64,000 nucleotides of DNA, from the NCBI GenBank assembly GCA_963932465.1, contig OZ010787.1, forward strand, positions 17,935,936-17,999,935, read 5' to 3'. Position numbers and translations under genes: made by a program. This document shows, one piece after another, positions 44,924 through 54,754 of the stretch (position 1 is its first letter; every line of letters starts with the position of its first letter). Source of the stretch: Maratus speciosus (lineage: Eukaryota > Arthropoda > Arachnida > Araneae > Salticidae). Under the pieces are notes generated by a model. That model did not search any database, was not told where the DNA came from, and worked only from the letters and a program-made list of their open reading frames with translations.

Positions 44924-45285
44924 CAGGGTAGTCCAACAGTCCCTAACACATTTTAAAATTTAATATTGAATCAAGTAATTGTCGTACGGGAGTGCGGTAT
45001 TTACTAAAATTCTCCACAGGACGTAAAGTTTTTTGAAGCTAATAAAAAAAATCGATCGAAACTTCGCCCATAGATGGCGCTGTACCTTAAATTATCAGAA
45101 AGAAGCAGCAAAAACTCAAGATATTTAGTTACAGGGCATTTATTTTGTGCAATCCATTACCATATTTCAATGTGTGTACCCTTTGTAGTTCGAGCCACAT
45201 CCAAACGGTACTCCAGTTCAATCCATGTATTTACGAGCACAGATGTCGGAATAGACTGGATTACTAGAATGAATTAAAAGAATGA
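44924..45285 (-). pseudogene. Truncated mariner-type element with transposase C-terminal relic
   Basis: TA-CAGGGTAGTCCAACAGTC at 44924 is a mariner-type terminus reading inward. On the minus strand at about 45165-45265 is NTWIELEYRLDVARTTKGTH. This resembles the C-terminal tail (TWRELEYRLDVCRATRGAH-like) of transposases related to the one at 42135, recalled and not searched. The opposite end and the catalytic core are missing. Confidence 0.6.
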
Positions 45286-45478
45286 TTGAATAGATGCTAT
45301 GCCCAAGTAGGAAATAAATCTCGCTAATTTTAGTTTTACAATCCAAAATGTCCTCATGCCTAGTAGGTCTTATTACTCACATGATCTGAGGTGAGTGTTT
45401 TTATCGAGGCCTCTTAAGTCAGGACTATGAGATTAACTTTGAGTTCATAAAATACTTTAAGGGGCAAAACCACTTTAA

Positions 45479-45665
45479 CCCCTTCGGGACGAGCGTCTTT
45501 TACAGAATGTTTAATCTTTTATCACCGGTTTTTCAAAACCGAAATTTTTGCCCAATTGAATCGGGAAAATGCTCTGATTAAATAAGGCAAAATTTACTGG
45601 TGAGAATAATCACGGATTCTGAGCACCTTACGCGGCACGTATACCGATCGCCCGTCCCCAAGGGG
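45479..45665. mobile_element. 187-bp TTAA-flanked MITE
   Basis: TTAA at 45475-45478 and 45666-45669. Ends are CCCCTTCGGGACG and the inverse of CCCCTTGGGGACG. Non-coding, with ends and duplications as in piggyBac-type MITEs. Confidence 0.75.
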
Positions 45666-45669
45666 TTAA

Positions 45670-46942
45670 GCGCTTCAAAATTTCAAATATTTTTTGTCTC
45701 TTAAAGTTCTCTTTATGCACACAGAAATCATATTTTATTAGTTAGATACCGAAAGTGAAAGAGCAGTTTGGAGCTATAGAAACATCGCACGCCACAGCGT
45801 GTAAACTGTAATGAAACTCTAAACTAGTTTTTTCCCCCCTTTCAGAACAGCATTTTCAAAATCAGCAAACGCTTTAGCTCCTCCTATTTTCAGTCACCTG
45901 GATCTTTTTGAAAATTAATGGTCACCATTTTTCTAATGAAATAAGTTGGATTTTTTTTCGAAATTTTTATATTCTTTTCTGTGTAACTTTAAGTAACAAA
46001 ACTTTCGGTTGAAAATTTACATTATACTTTGAACTGACGCCATTTCACTAAAAATGCATATTTTAAAAAACTGCTGCGTATTTCATTCTCATTGCTCTAT
46101 TTTTAAGTCTATGGTGATTTGTCGTATCCACCGCTTGACACTTTTTCTTCGAAGCGCTCCTGCCCATCAGCTGTTAAGCCAGCATTTTTGATATATCAAC
46201 TAAAAAAATAGTGTTTTATTTTAATATGTATTATTTAGTGTAAATGGATTTTTATAAACACTTCTCATTTCTTTAAAAATAATTTCCTAAACTCTTAAAT
46301 TCCAGGCTGTCAAAGTTGTTACCTCTTAGATACAGTAAAATTTCAAATTTTGTGAGTTTTATAAGTTTCAAAAGTTTTTTTTTTGACTGAAGTATTCTAG
46401 CCAGACAATTTTGAATGTTTTGCACAGAACCTTGGCTTATTGTCTGCTTCATCCACCGCACTTATAAGGCCGACTCTGCTTATAACTCAGAGCGAGCATA
46501 TCAATCTAAACCCGGATAAAACAATTGGTAATGTTTTCCATAGTCTAACATTTACAGTAAGTCAAAGTTGTGCCTCGAAAAGTTATAAAACAAACATAGT
46601 GTCCATGTGTGTTTAAAATTATTTATCATTAGCATGTACATAACAGATGAAAATTTCCTTTTATGATAAGCGTTTAGGACTATAATTTCCCAATCTTGCG
46701 AACCTTTTCGTAACCTTTAACTATCGTTGTTTATTATTAATTGTATGCAACATAATCTAATTCTAAAGTTTTAAGTTTGTAGTGCTGTGACTGTGGAACC
46801 CACCAGATAAAGTTAATGACTTTCAAAAGAGACATTGCTGCAGATTTAATTCTTCTGCTTGATAAATTTTATCTATAGAAACCAACCTACATCTATTTTA
46901 CCTTCATAGCTTCACATGATATGGATGGTTTTTCTTTTTTTC
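45670..46942. other. Unassigned intron sequence
   Basis: CTTATAAGGCCGACTCTGCT near 46460 and similar text show no partner. Nothing supportable found. Confidence 0.4.
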
Positions 46943-46944
46943 AG

Positions 46945-47090
46945 GAGAGAGGCTGAAGACCTAACATCAAAACGAATTCCAAATGATTATGCTGCAATGC
47001 TTGTAGATACGTATTTTCTGAATGGAAGTTCATTTTTAATCGCTTGTATCTGCATTCGAAAGGTTTCACTGTCTTTCAAGTTTGTTTTAT
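46945..47090 (+). other. Possible cryptic exon or coding relic
   Basis: A strong acceptor-like tract (TTTTTCTTTTTTTCAG) ends at 46944. One frame after it stays open for about 48 codons, starting REAEDLTSKRIPNDYAAMLV. No good donor follows, and the sequence does not resemble a Rab or any family I recognise. The flanking Rab exons join in frame without it. Confidence 0.2.
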
Positions 47091-47094
47091 AAAA

Positions 47095-48005
47095 TCTCTG
47101 TTCCATGATTGATTTACCTGTCATAACAATTGACCTGAATCGTTAAATTGGATTTGAATACCAGAAATAGAAAAATAAAAATATAGCTTTTTTTTTTTTT
47201 TGTTTCATCCCATTCCTACTTTTAAAAATATTAAATTATATGCGGTACTTTAGTTTTTCAGATTTTCCAAACCATTAATTCCTTTTAATACCCGTATTCA
47301 TCATAATATGTAACATTCTTCTAGATATACATTTGCAACATGTGAAATTGTTAAAGACTAGTTAAAAACCATATAAATTTGTATAAGATTTTTTCTTGCG
47401 CAAGCATATACATGCATTTATTTTTAAGTTTATTTTTACATGCTGCGCTTTGTGTTTTTCAAACTTTTAAATGAGTGAATGGTAGTTTTAAAATTACTAA
47501 GGGGGATATATTTTTAAGCTTTTTAGATAACATAAAAGATAAAAATATGCAATAATCCTTCAAAACTATTTATGAAATATCCACAAAAGATTGAAATTAA
47601 ATTTGGAAAACCCTACAAAAAACTTTTGTTCACTTATTAAAATGACTAAACCAGAATATTCAACGAATCAATACCGTAATTTTCTCCGAAAATTTTTAAA
47701 TCCATTCCTCAAAGAACTCTTCTTTACATGTGATTTCCTAATTTTAAACACAAGGGGTTTTTCTATTGTTTTCTGTATAAAATTCTACGGCATAATAAAG
47801 AAATCCAATGCATTTTACTTATAAAATTCCTTTAAATGTACGACGTTTTTGTAATTAACGAATATATTCTCATTCCGCAATTTAGAAAATATTGGTAAAG
47901 TTATAGTCTAGAAAATCACAGGCCAATAAATAACTTTAAATTAATGTTCATGGTATTTTAAATGTCAGGATGTAACAGGAAAGATATTAACAAGTTTAAA
48001 GTTGC
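47095..48005. other. Unassigned intron sequence
   Basis: AT-rich. The 77-residue frame at 47591-47824 has no recognisable motif. Confidence 0.4.
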
Positions 48006-48007
48006 GA

Positions 48008-48197
48008 TTTGTGTTGTCAGGTGTCCCGCGTAAATCGGGGCTCCAAATGTTCTGCACACCAGTATTTTAAAGTAATTTTCTTCGTCTTATATAATGGCAG
48101 AAGGATCTGCTATTAAAGATGGAGAAATAAACTGTGAGAAATTAGTGATGTCCAGAGATTTGAGAACCCCGATTTATGCGGGACATCTGGCAACACT
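48008..48197. mobile_element. ~190-bp MITE, hAT-like 8-bp flank duplication
   Basis: GTGTTGTCAGGTGTCCCGCG, then TAAATCGGGG, is mirrored by CCCCGATTTATGCGGGACAT and CTGGCAACAC. AGTTGCGA occurs immediately outside both ends (48000-48007 and 48198-48205), an 8-bp duplication typical of hAT. Non-coding. Confidence 0.75.
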
Positions 48198-48289
48198 AGT
48201 TGCGACAGAGCGTAATAATTTTCATAATAAAATGCGTGGGGAAATGTGAATGCAAAACAGCAATAAGTACAAAGAACATGGAATAGAAA

Positions 48290-48600
48290 AATCGTGTTAA
48301 TCACGGATATTTTCATGAAATAATATTTAAAGATTTTCCCAAAGGAACCAGCTCCATGCATCTCAACTGCAACGAAAAGATTGGCGTATTTTTTGGAAGA
48401 TACACAACAAGAGTTACGTACGTCATCAGCAGCGACGCTAATTCTGGAGACAAGGTCTTCAGTACAGTCAATGGGTGTCTCAAAAACTGAGATTTTCAAG
48501 ATGTCCTCGGAGAAAAAAAAATCAACGGAGGAGGATGCGAAGATCTAGGAAGCAAAGTTTGATCCACCATATCCAATCCATCAGTTCCTAAAGTTGACGC
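48290..48600 (-). pseudogene. Mariner-type transposase C-terminal relic
   Basis: The minus strand reads, with frameshifts, MDWIWWIKLCFLDLRILLRF, then FFFSEDILKISVFETPIDCT and EDLVSRISVAADDVRNSC. The last part aligns with VYHTPVSSAEELVARIVAAA-QIRDTPG of the intact transposase at 42135. The catalytic region is lost. The downstream part of the 128-residue open frame is unrelated. Confidence 0.6.
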
Positions 48601-48729
48601 GCCATTGGAACGTCACATCGATTCTTTATTTTCGACTCGCTTTCTACATCACCCTGAATCGTCTCTATCCTATTCGGCGTTCTTACCATTTGTGAACCAC
48701 ATGCGTCATTGCAGCAAGGAATTTGTCCC
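48598..48729. repeat. 132-bp direct repeat, left copy
   Basis: Matches 50839-50970 without indels and with two differences seen by eye (TTACCATTTG against TTGTCATTTG). The two copies bracket the PLE fragment. Confidence 0.9.
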
Positions 48730-48854
48730 ACACTACAAGGCTCAATTTGCGCCGGATCCCACCGGAGCCCGGCTCCGGTACGTCTCTATTTTTAGTAAAT
48801 ATTCTAATATTGAGAAAAAGAAACAACGTATAAGGGCACAAATAAAATGTGTTT

Positions 48855-48905
48855 AAAAGCATACAGCTGTTTCAAAACCTCTAAGGTTTCCTCATCAGTG
48901 CTTAA
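48855..48905 (-). ncRNA. Hammerhead ribozyme motif downstream of PLE frame
   Basis: The minus strand has AAGCA-CTGATGA (48892-48898), one extra G, stem II GAAACC/GGTTTT around TTAGA, and GAAAC (48869-48873). Self-complementary ACAGCTGT follows, then A (cleavage position) and TGCTT, pairing with AAGCA as a 5-bp stem I. It lies about 230 bases past the stop of the PLE frame on the same strand, where PLE ribozymes are expected. Of the four motifs in the window it has the best stem I. Confidence 0.82.
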
Positions 48906-49132
48906 AATAAAAGTTAAACTAAAACATTGTGTAAAAGGGGGGGGGGTGGACAGATAGTCAGAAAAGCGTACCTTCCAGCTCTACTGCCAACGGTGAAATG
49001 CGACATACGGCTGACCACCAGCTACGGAGTTGATCTCACGCGCATATTCAGGGAGACCAATCAAAATCATCCAATTGCTCTGGAAGAGTCCAAACTTAGA
49101 AGGAGAAAAAGGGGGGGAGGGAGTGGAGAGAA

Positions 49133-50098
49133 TTATAGAAAATTAAACCATATCTTTGAAAAATTGGGCGTACTGGATAAATCGTTAACTAAACTGTTTG
49201 AATTTTTCCATATGTGATAAGCTTCCCAGAAGTCCAGATCATAGATTGAAGTACATTTCTGTATTATGGAGGCTTCGGAAAATTTAAAATTATGGTTGTT
49301 GGACCAGCAGTGGTTGGCAATATCGGAACGTTTAATATCACAATTTTTAACGCAAGTTTTATGCTTCCCCAAACGGATCTTAAAGGCACGCTTCGTTTGA
49401 CCAATGTACATTTTGTTGCATTCGCAAGATATCCTGTAAATACCCCAATTTGAAAAACTATCAATAGGATGTTTCAGATTTGTGAATTGAATTTTATTAA
49501 AAGGAGTATAAACTACTTTAAAGTCAAATTTTGACAAGATTTTAGAAATTTGATGGCTTATTTTCGGAAAATATGGGAGTATAATTAAATTTTCATTACC
49601 GACAGTATTAGCCCTGGGTTTTGTACGTTTACTTAGTTTGTTATGAATGGAATCGACGATTTCAGCTGTAAAACCTCGATCAATGGCAATGGATTTAATG
49701 TAGTCTAATTCTGTTTTTAGTAAACTGTCGGAAGAACAAATATTTAAAGCCCTGTAAACATAACTGTTAAAGGCAGCCAACTTTTGATTAGGTGGATGGG
49801 ATGAAAGGCGATGTGGGGGTAAGGATACTGCGAATGGTTTACGGTAAACAGTAGTGTGAAACAAATTATTTTCGCGGAAAACCATAACATCAAGAAAGGG
49901 CAAACGACTGTTATTTTCGCGTTCGAAAGTGAACTGAATATGTTCATCTATAGAATTCATAATATCGAGAATATTAGTAAGATTAAGATCATCAGAGTTC
50001 CATAATGCAAAGCAGTCATCGACATAGCGGATGTAAAATGGAAAGGATAATATCTTGAAAAGGTTTGATTCGTAATTACTATTCAGAAGGAGTGATAA
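49133..50098 (-). pseudogene. Penelope-like element: RT (YVDD) to GIY-YIG, 5'-truncated
   Basis: The minus-strand frame is open from just after a TAG (50099-50101) to 49133. PLEs are retroelements combining reverse transcriptase with a GIY-YIG nuclease. The frame begins inside the RT palm: FPFYIRYVDDCFALW contains catalytic YVDD (codons at 50015-50026). Next come NSRLPFLDVMVF and a typical RT thumb, a Lys-rich linker, then GIYRISCECNKMYIGQTKRA (GIY and YIG), IRLGKHK and FWEAYHI with the candidate metal-binding Glu. The first ATG (49960) falls after YVDD, so it cannot mark a true start. The finger domain and most of the palm are absent. The C-terminal half shows no stops. Confidence 0.9.
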
Positions 50099-50101
50099 CT
50101 A

Positions 50102-50838
50102 AAAAGTGGAATAGTTGACAGCTAAGTATATGCTGATAAATATATTTAAAATTTATATTTTGCTAAAGAAAAAACAATGCTTTAAATTTTGCAAATGTAC
50201 GAAATAAAAATATGAAGATTGAATGACAGGGGGGAGGGGGAACGGTACGTTCGTTGTACCGGTTCCGCAGAATATTAAAGCTCCGGTACTTTTTTTGTTA
50301 GAAATTAAGCCCTGCCCACACATTCAAGTAATCCCGCACTTTCGACGTGTTATGTATAGGATTCCTTCGTGTTAAAACCACATGTATGCACGTACAAGCC
50401 CCAGTAAATCAGGCAGAACTTGTTGAAGGAAAATTCTATACTTGGAATTGTTATAACGTTCTCGTAGGATGTACGTACAACTAAATGTTCGTTTGTTACT
50501 CATTAACAAAAAAACATTGCTGGCTGCATACGATCGTGTTAGATGAAGACTTATGGTATATTTCTGCATTATGCATATTTAACATGCCATCACGTCTGAA
50601 CGTTACTTGCTCCGTAAACTCAGCGAAATGCTCAAAATTTCGCTACACTGCGCACTGTTGCCGGCAACCCCTTCAAAAATTTCACGGTGGGAAGAAAATA
50701 CGTTTCTACTATATAATATATATATATATATATATACAAACCTTGGACTACTATAAATCCTGTAGTAAACCCTGAACTTCTTGGAGATAAGGGGTATAAT
50801 AGTTTCTCATGAAGCACACGTTACATCTTAAGGTGACT
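50102..50838. other. Unassigned sequence between PLE and right direct repeat
   Basis: GTACCGGTTCCGCAGAATAT near 50256 and a TA microsatellite at 50716-50736 are the only features. No upstream PLE coding remains. Confidence 0.4.
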
Positions 50839-50970
50839 CGCGCCATTGGAACGTCACATCGATTCTTTATTTTCGACTCGCTTTCTACATCACCCTGAAT
50901 CGTCTCTATCCTATTCGGCGTTCTTGTCATTTGTGAACCACATGCGTCATTGCAGCAAGGAATTTGTCCC
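50839..50970. repeat. 132-bp direct repeat, right copy
   Basis: Partner of 48598-48729. The overlapping 106-residue minus frame has no recognised domain. Confidence 0.9.
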
Positions 50971-50974
50971 TCAA

Positions 50975-52525
50975 TTGTCTGTGCAGACTGCGAAAAAGTC
51001 TTGCACTGGAAACCAGCCTTTTTGGAAAATGCTCCTGGTAAAATTGTTGCAATTCCATCTATGAAATGCATGTCCCGCCATTCGAATACTGTTGCATCTC
51101 TACGTTAGTACATCATTCGAATAACAATGTAAGTAAACTGTGATCCTTTTATAGGTTTACCAACAAGCGCCCTTTTAAAACAAACCAACCGACTTCCGAA
51201 TATGCATTGTGTTACGCAAATTTGTAATGTTCTTAAATTTTCTACCATTGCTGTGCGGTTATGTGTGTGGATGAATATATTTAATATCAATTCGATTATT
51301 TTATGAACAGTGGTAAAAAATTATAAAATCTTGAAAATGACATTACTTTAAATTATTTAACTATTTAATCAATTATTTTTACAGTAACAAAACTTTAAAG
51401 TGTTTTTACCACGATTCAAAATCGTATTTATTTTTATCTAAAGAAAAAATTTCTTTCATCTCATATTTTAGTCCGAAAATAGTAAAACACGTTTTCAGGA
51501 AAGATGCGACCCTCAAAGAAAACAATTTTGTTCAAAGAATATATGATTTTAGGTATCCGATATTGGATCAATAAGTTGTATGATCTCTGGAGGAAATTCG
51601 ACAGCAATATCATAAATTGGTTTCGTTTTAAAGTTTTATTTTTAACAGTAAATTTGTATTTCTGAATCAACTGCTCAGTGTGCCTTTTAGGAAGAAATGG
51701 TATTATTCTGCTCTTTGAAAATGTAAAATATTATTTACTAAGGATAATTTATTTTTAAAAAATATCACAAGAATATTTTTTTAATAACATTTGAAACATC
51801 TAATTTTTTTAAGAAAGTAAAAGGAAAGAAAAGAGCTTTTTTTTCATTGTGCTGTAATATGTCGTGCTCGAAATTTATTATTTTGTTTCGTTTGACCAAT
51901 TTTCACCATATTTAAGATAGAAACTGTTATTTCGCAAAGATTAATGGCATTTTTATGCGTTTAATATTCTTAGTGAAAAGGATATTTTAAATCTGTTATT
52001 TATATGAAAAATTATTAAACATATACTTTTCATTTGGCTGATTAAAAGATCTAAAATTTCTTAAAACTTGTGGAACGTTATCTAATTTGCTTTAAATTAA
52101 TTTGTTTTAAATAATTGTGTTGTAACGGTTAAGTAGAACAATACAGAATAGTCTTTATACCAATTCATTAATAACGCTTTAAACTACATTGATTTACTGA
52201 AACACATTAAAGACTAGACACTTCTTCATATTTTTCAATGTGTTTTAACATCTGAAAATATTGCTATTAAAATAATTTATAGAATTTACATTAAAGTGTA
52301 ATACATAATTTTCTGTTGACTGTCAAGTTGTGAAAGCATTGCAAAACAAACAAAACTTGCGTAGAATGAGTTTTCATATAGATTCACTGTTTACCAAAAA
52401 AAAAAGGAAAAATAATGAGAGTAGGGGCTAACAGGAAAAGTAAGATCCAGATGCAATTTTGCCTTACAAGTTTGAGGAGATATAGATTGTTCAATAGATT
52501 ATCTATTCCACAACTTGGAGCATTT
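50975..52525. other. Unassigned intron sequence
   Basis: AT-rich, with no exon or element recognised. Confidence 0.4.
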
Positions 52526-52530
52526 TTTAA

Positions 52531-52744
52531 CCCGGGAGAACTCGCTGCATGAGATTTTTCTCTCACAGTCGTACTTTAAGACTCTTATTTAAATCATTTT
52601 TCATTTTAATTAAAATTTCAAAATGTTTTTCCAATTAGTTTACCTATTTTGTGAATAAAAGTACTAAGCCAACCAAAAAAAGTTGATATTATATGAATGT
52701 AAAAGAAAAGCAATTGGGCATTTTCACTAGCGAGTTCTCCCGGG
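52531..52744. mobile_element. TTAA-flanked 214-bp MITE, copy A
   Basis: TTAA borders (52527-52530, 52745-52748). Both ends read CCCGGGAGAACTCGCT inward. About 90% or more identical by eye to copy B at 53922. Non-coding. Confidence 0.88.
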
Positions 52745-53110
52745 TTAAACTATTAACGTAGACTCAGTTAATTTAAAATATTTAAAATAGCCCCCTCCCT
52801 TTTTTAAGCTCTTCTTACGTAAGGTTTGTGGAAGAAGGAAATGGTGGTACTTAACAATTTCCTTTTACCTAGAACCTGATTACCGCAGCGGCAAACTGTC
52901 ATAAGTATTTCTAAATAATAATCGGTGCCTCACTTAAACGCAAGAGTTCTGTTATAAATAAGGCGAAAATTTCCATTAGGAAAATGTAATGGAAATTTTC
53001 CTCGCGATAATCAAGCCTTCCACCTTCTATTGAAAAAAAAATTTGGATTAAAAATTTAAAATTATTGTTCGCTATTGTATGGTAGCCTTTATTTGAACTA
53101 TGTGAGAAAA

Positions 53111-53391
53111 TTCAACAAAATTTAATACAATTGAATCGATTACTAATGAAAGGAACTAAGTCCATATTTTGACATTTCTCATTTTAATATGATTTCAATG
53201 TTTCTTCATGTTTGACCGTTTTGTGAAGAAAAGAACTAGTCCTATGCATGTTTGGGAGGGATGTCCTATGCATGTTTGGGTTTTTTAAAGTTGGGTGTTG
53301 AAAGAAACTATGTTCATGACTTGAGAAATTTCAAATTAGGACTTAGTTCCTTTCAACGAGTATCTGTTCAATTTTGCTACACTTTGTTAAA
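53111..53391. mobile_element. ~280-bp foldback MITE
   Basis: TGAAAGGAACTAAGTCC (53147) is mirrored by GGACTTAGTTCCTTTCAA (53339-53356). Inverted similarity continues outward (TTCAACAAAATTTAATACAA against the inverse of TTGCTACACTTTGTTAAA). Inside, CCTATGCATGTTTGGG is tandemly duplicated. Confidence 0.7.
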
Positions 53392-53639
53392 TATCGAAGA
53401 TAAATATTAAAAATTCTAGCGAAGTATTCTAGTACCAAACCATTTCCACTTACACATAGGAAATTAGAAAAACATTGCTACAAAACTTAATCAGAAGGAT
53501 TCCAACGTTCGTAAAGGTTTAAGAAATGGTTTAGGAAAAGGTTTAAGGTTAAGTTCACTGCTGAAAAGTAGTTGAAAATTTAAAAATTTTAAGAAATTTC
53601 GACAAACAAATTCAATTTTAGTTTTCCAAATAAATTTTA

Positions 53640-53915
53640 TGTCCTCCGAACGACACCTTTATATACCGCCGTCCACTGAAGACTACCCGGGAGGTACCCC
53701 AACTACGAAAGGACCACTGGAAAATTTTTAAAGCGACTTTTTGAATAGAATTAGGAGAAAGACATCAAAGAACAGGTTTGTGAGGGACTGGGCGTTTAAT
53801 ACATCGACGACAGACGCGTATATTCGCCGCCCTCCGTGTACCCTAATTATTGAAGACTGGTGGGAATTTAGCCTGATTAAGGAGGACGCTGTCAGAAAAA
53901 TTCAAAAGGTAATTT
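53640..53915 (+). other. Less AT-rich stretch with short open frame, unrecognised
   Basis: GACATCAAAGAACAGGTTTG ... GGGCGTTTAATACATCGA is echoed at about 54148-54205 on the other side of MITE copy B, so that copy may have landed inside a local duplication. The 80-residue frame crosses into the MITE and is not convincing. Confidence 0.3.
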
Positions 53916-53921
53916 TGTTAA

Positions 53922-54139
53922 CCCGAGAGAACTCGCTGCATGAGATTCTCTCACAGTCGTACTTTTTTAAGACTCTTATTTAAATCATTTTTCATTTTAA
54001 TTAAAATTCCAAAATGTTTTTCAATTATTTTACCTATTTTGTGAATAAAAGTACTAAGCCAACAAAAAAAAGTTGATATTATATGAATGTAAAGTAAAAG
54101 AAAAGCAAATGGGCATTCTCACTAGCGATTTCTCCCGGG
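53922..54139. mobile_element. TTAA-flanked 218-bp MITE, copy B
   Basis: TTAA borders (53918-53921, 54140-54143). Ends are CCCGAGAGAACTCGCT and the inverse of CCCGGGAGAAATCGCT. Same orientation and same interior as copy A. Confidence 0.88.
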
Positions 54140-54501
54140 TTAAGTGAAAAACATCAAAGAGCTGATTTGAGAGGGATGGGATGTTTAATACATTGAAGAC
54201 CGAACCGGCTTCCAGCTTTCTCGGTGCTCTGCATTAAACTATAATTTATTAGATTAACTGTGTTTCAGTTTGATTTATATCACTAAATTTGATTGTTTCG
54301 TTCTAATAACATTGGTTTCATTACTTTTCAAACATTTTATTACACGGAACAACTTGTTGCGTAGATTTACAAAAAATTAAGAGCTTCCGCTTTCTAGTAG
54401 GTAGTTGCTGATTCTGACAATTTGATCATATTTCATATCTTCAACAATATCAAAATAATGTTTCACAGAAATATCAAATTTTCATCGAATCCTCCTCTTA
54501 A

Positions 54502-54750
54502 CACGTTAAGCGCCACGTTAGTCACCGGTGACTGACACTTAACTTTCCGTTTAAAACGCGTTATTCACCAATGACTGACATTTAAAATATGATATAAAAC
54601 TAAAAAAATGTATTACGTAATTACTGAAAATTTATTTAAAATTTACCTATCTTTTTATTTATTACAGGATTATACTTTCTTAAAAATTACTTAAAACATT
54701 GCCAATTTTTCAGCGCTGCTGTGTCAGTCACCGTGGAATAACTCAGCGTG
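54502..54750. mobile_element. TTAA-flanked 249-bp MITE
   Basis: TTAA at 54498-54501 and 54751-54754. Ends are CACGTTAAGCGCCACG and the inverse of CACGCTGAGTTATTCCACGG. Internal TCAGTCACCG / CGGTGACTGA repeats lie near both ends. piggyBac-type. Confidence 0.8.
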
Positions 54751-54754
54751 TTAA

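Noticed and set aside
50632..50817. Short frames around 50.5-50.8 kb with IYIYIYI text
   Set aside because: They read through a TA microsatellite and have no recognisable domain.
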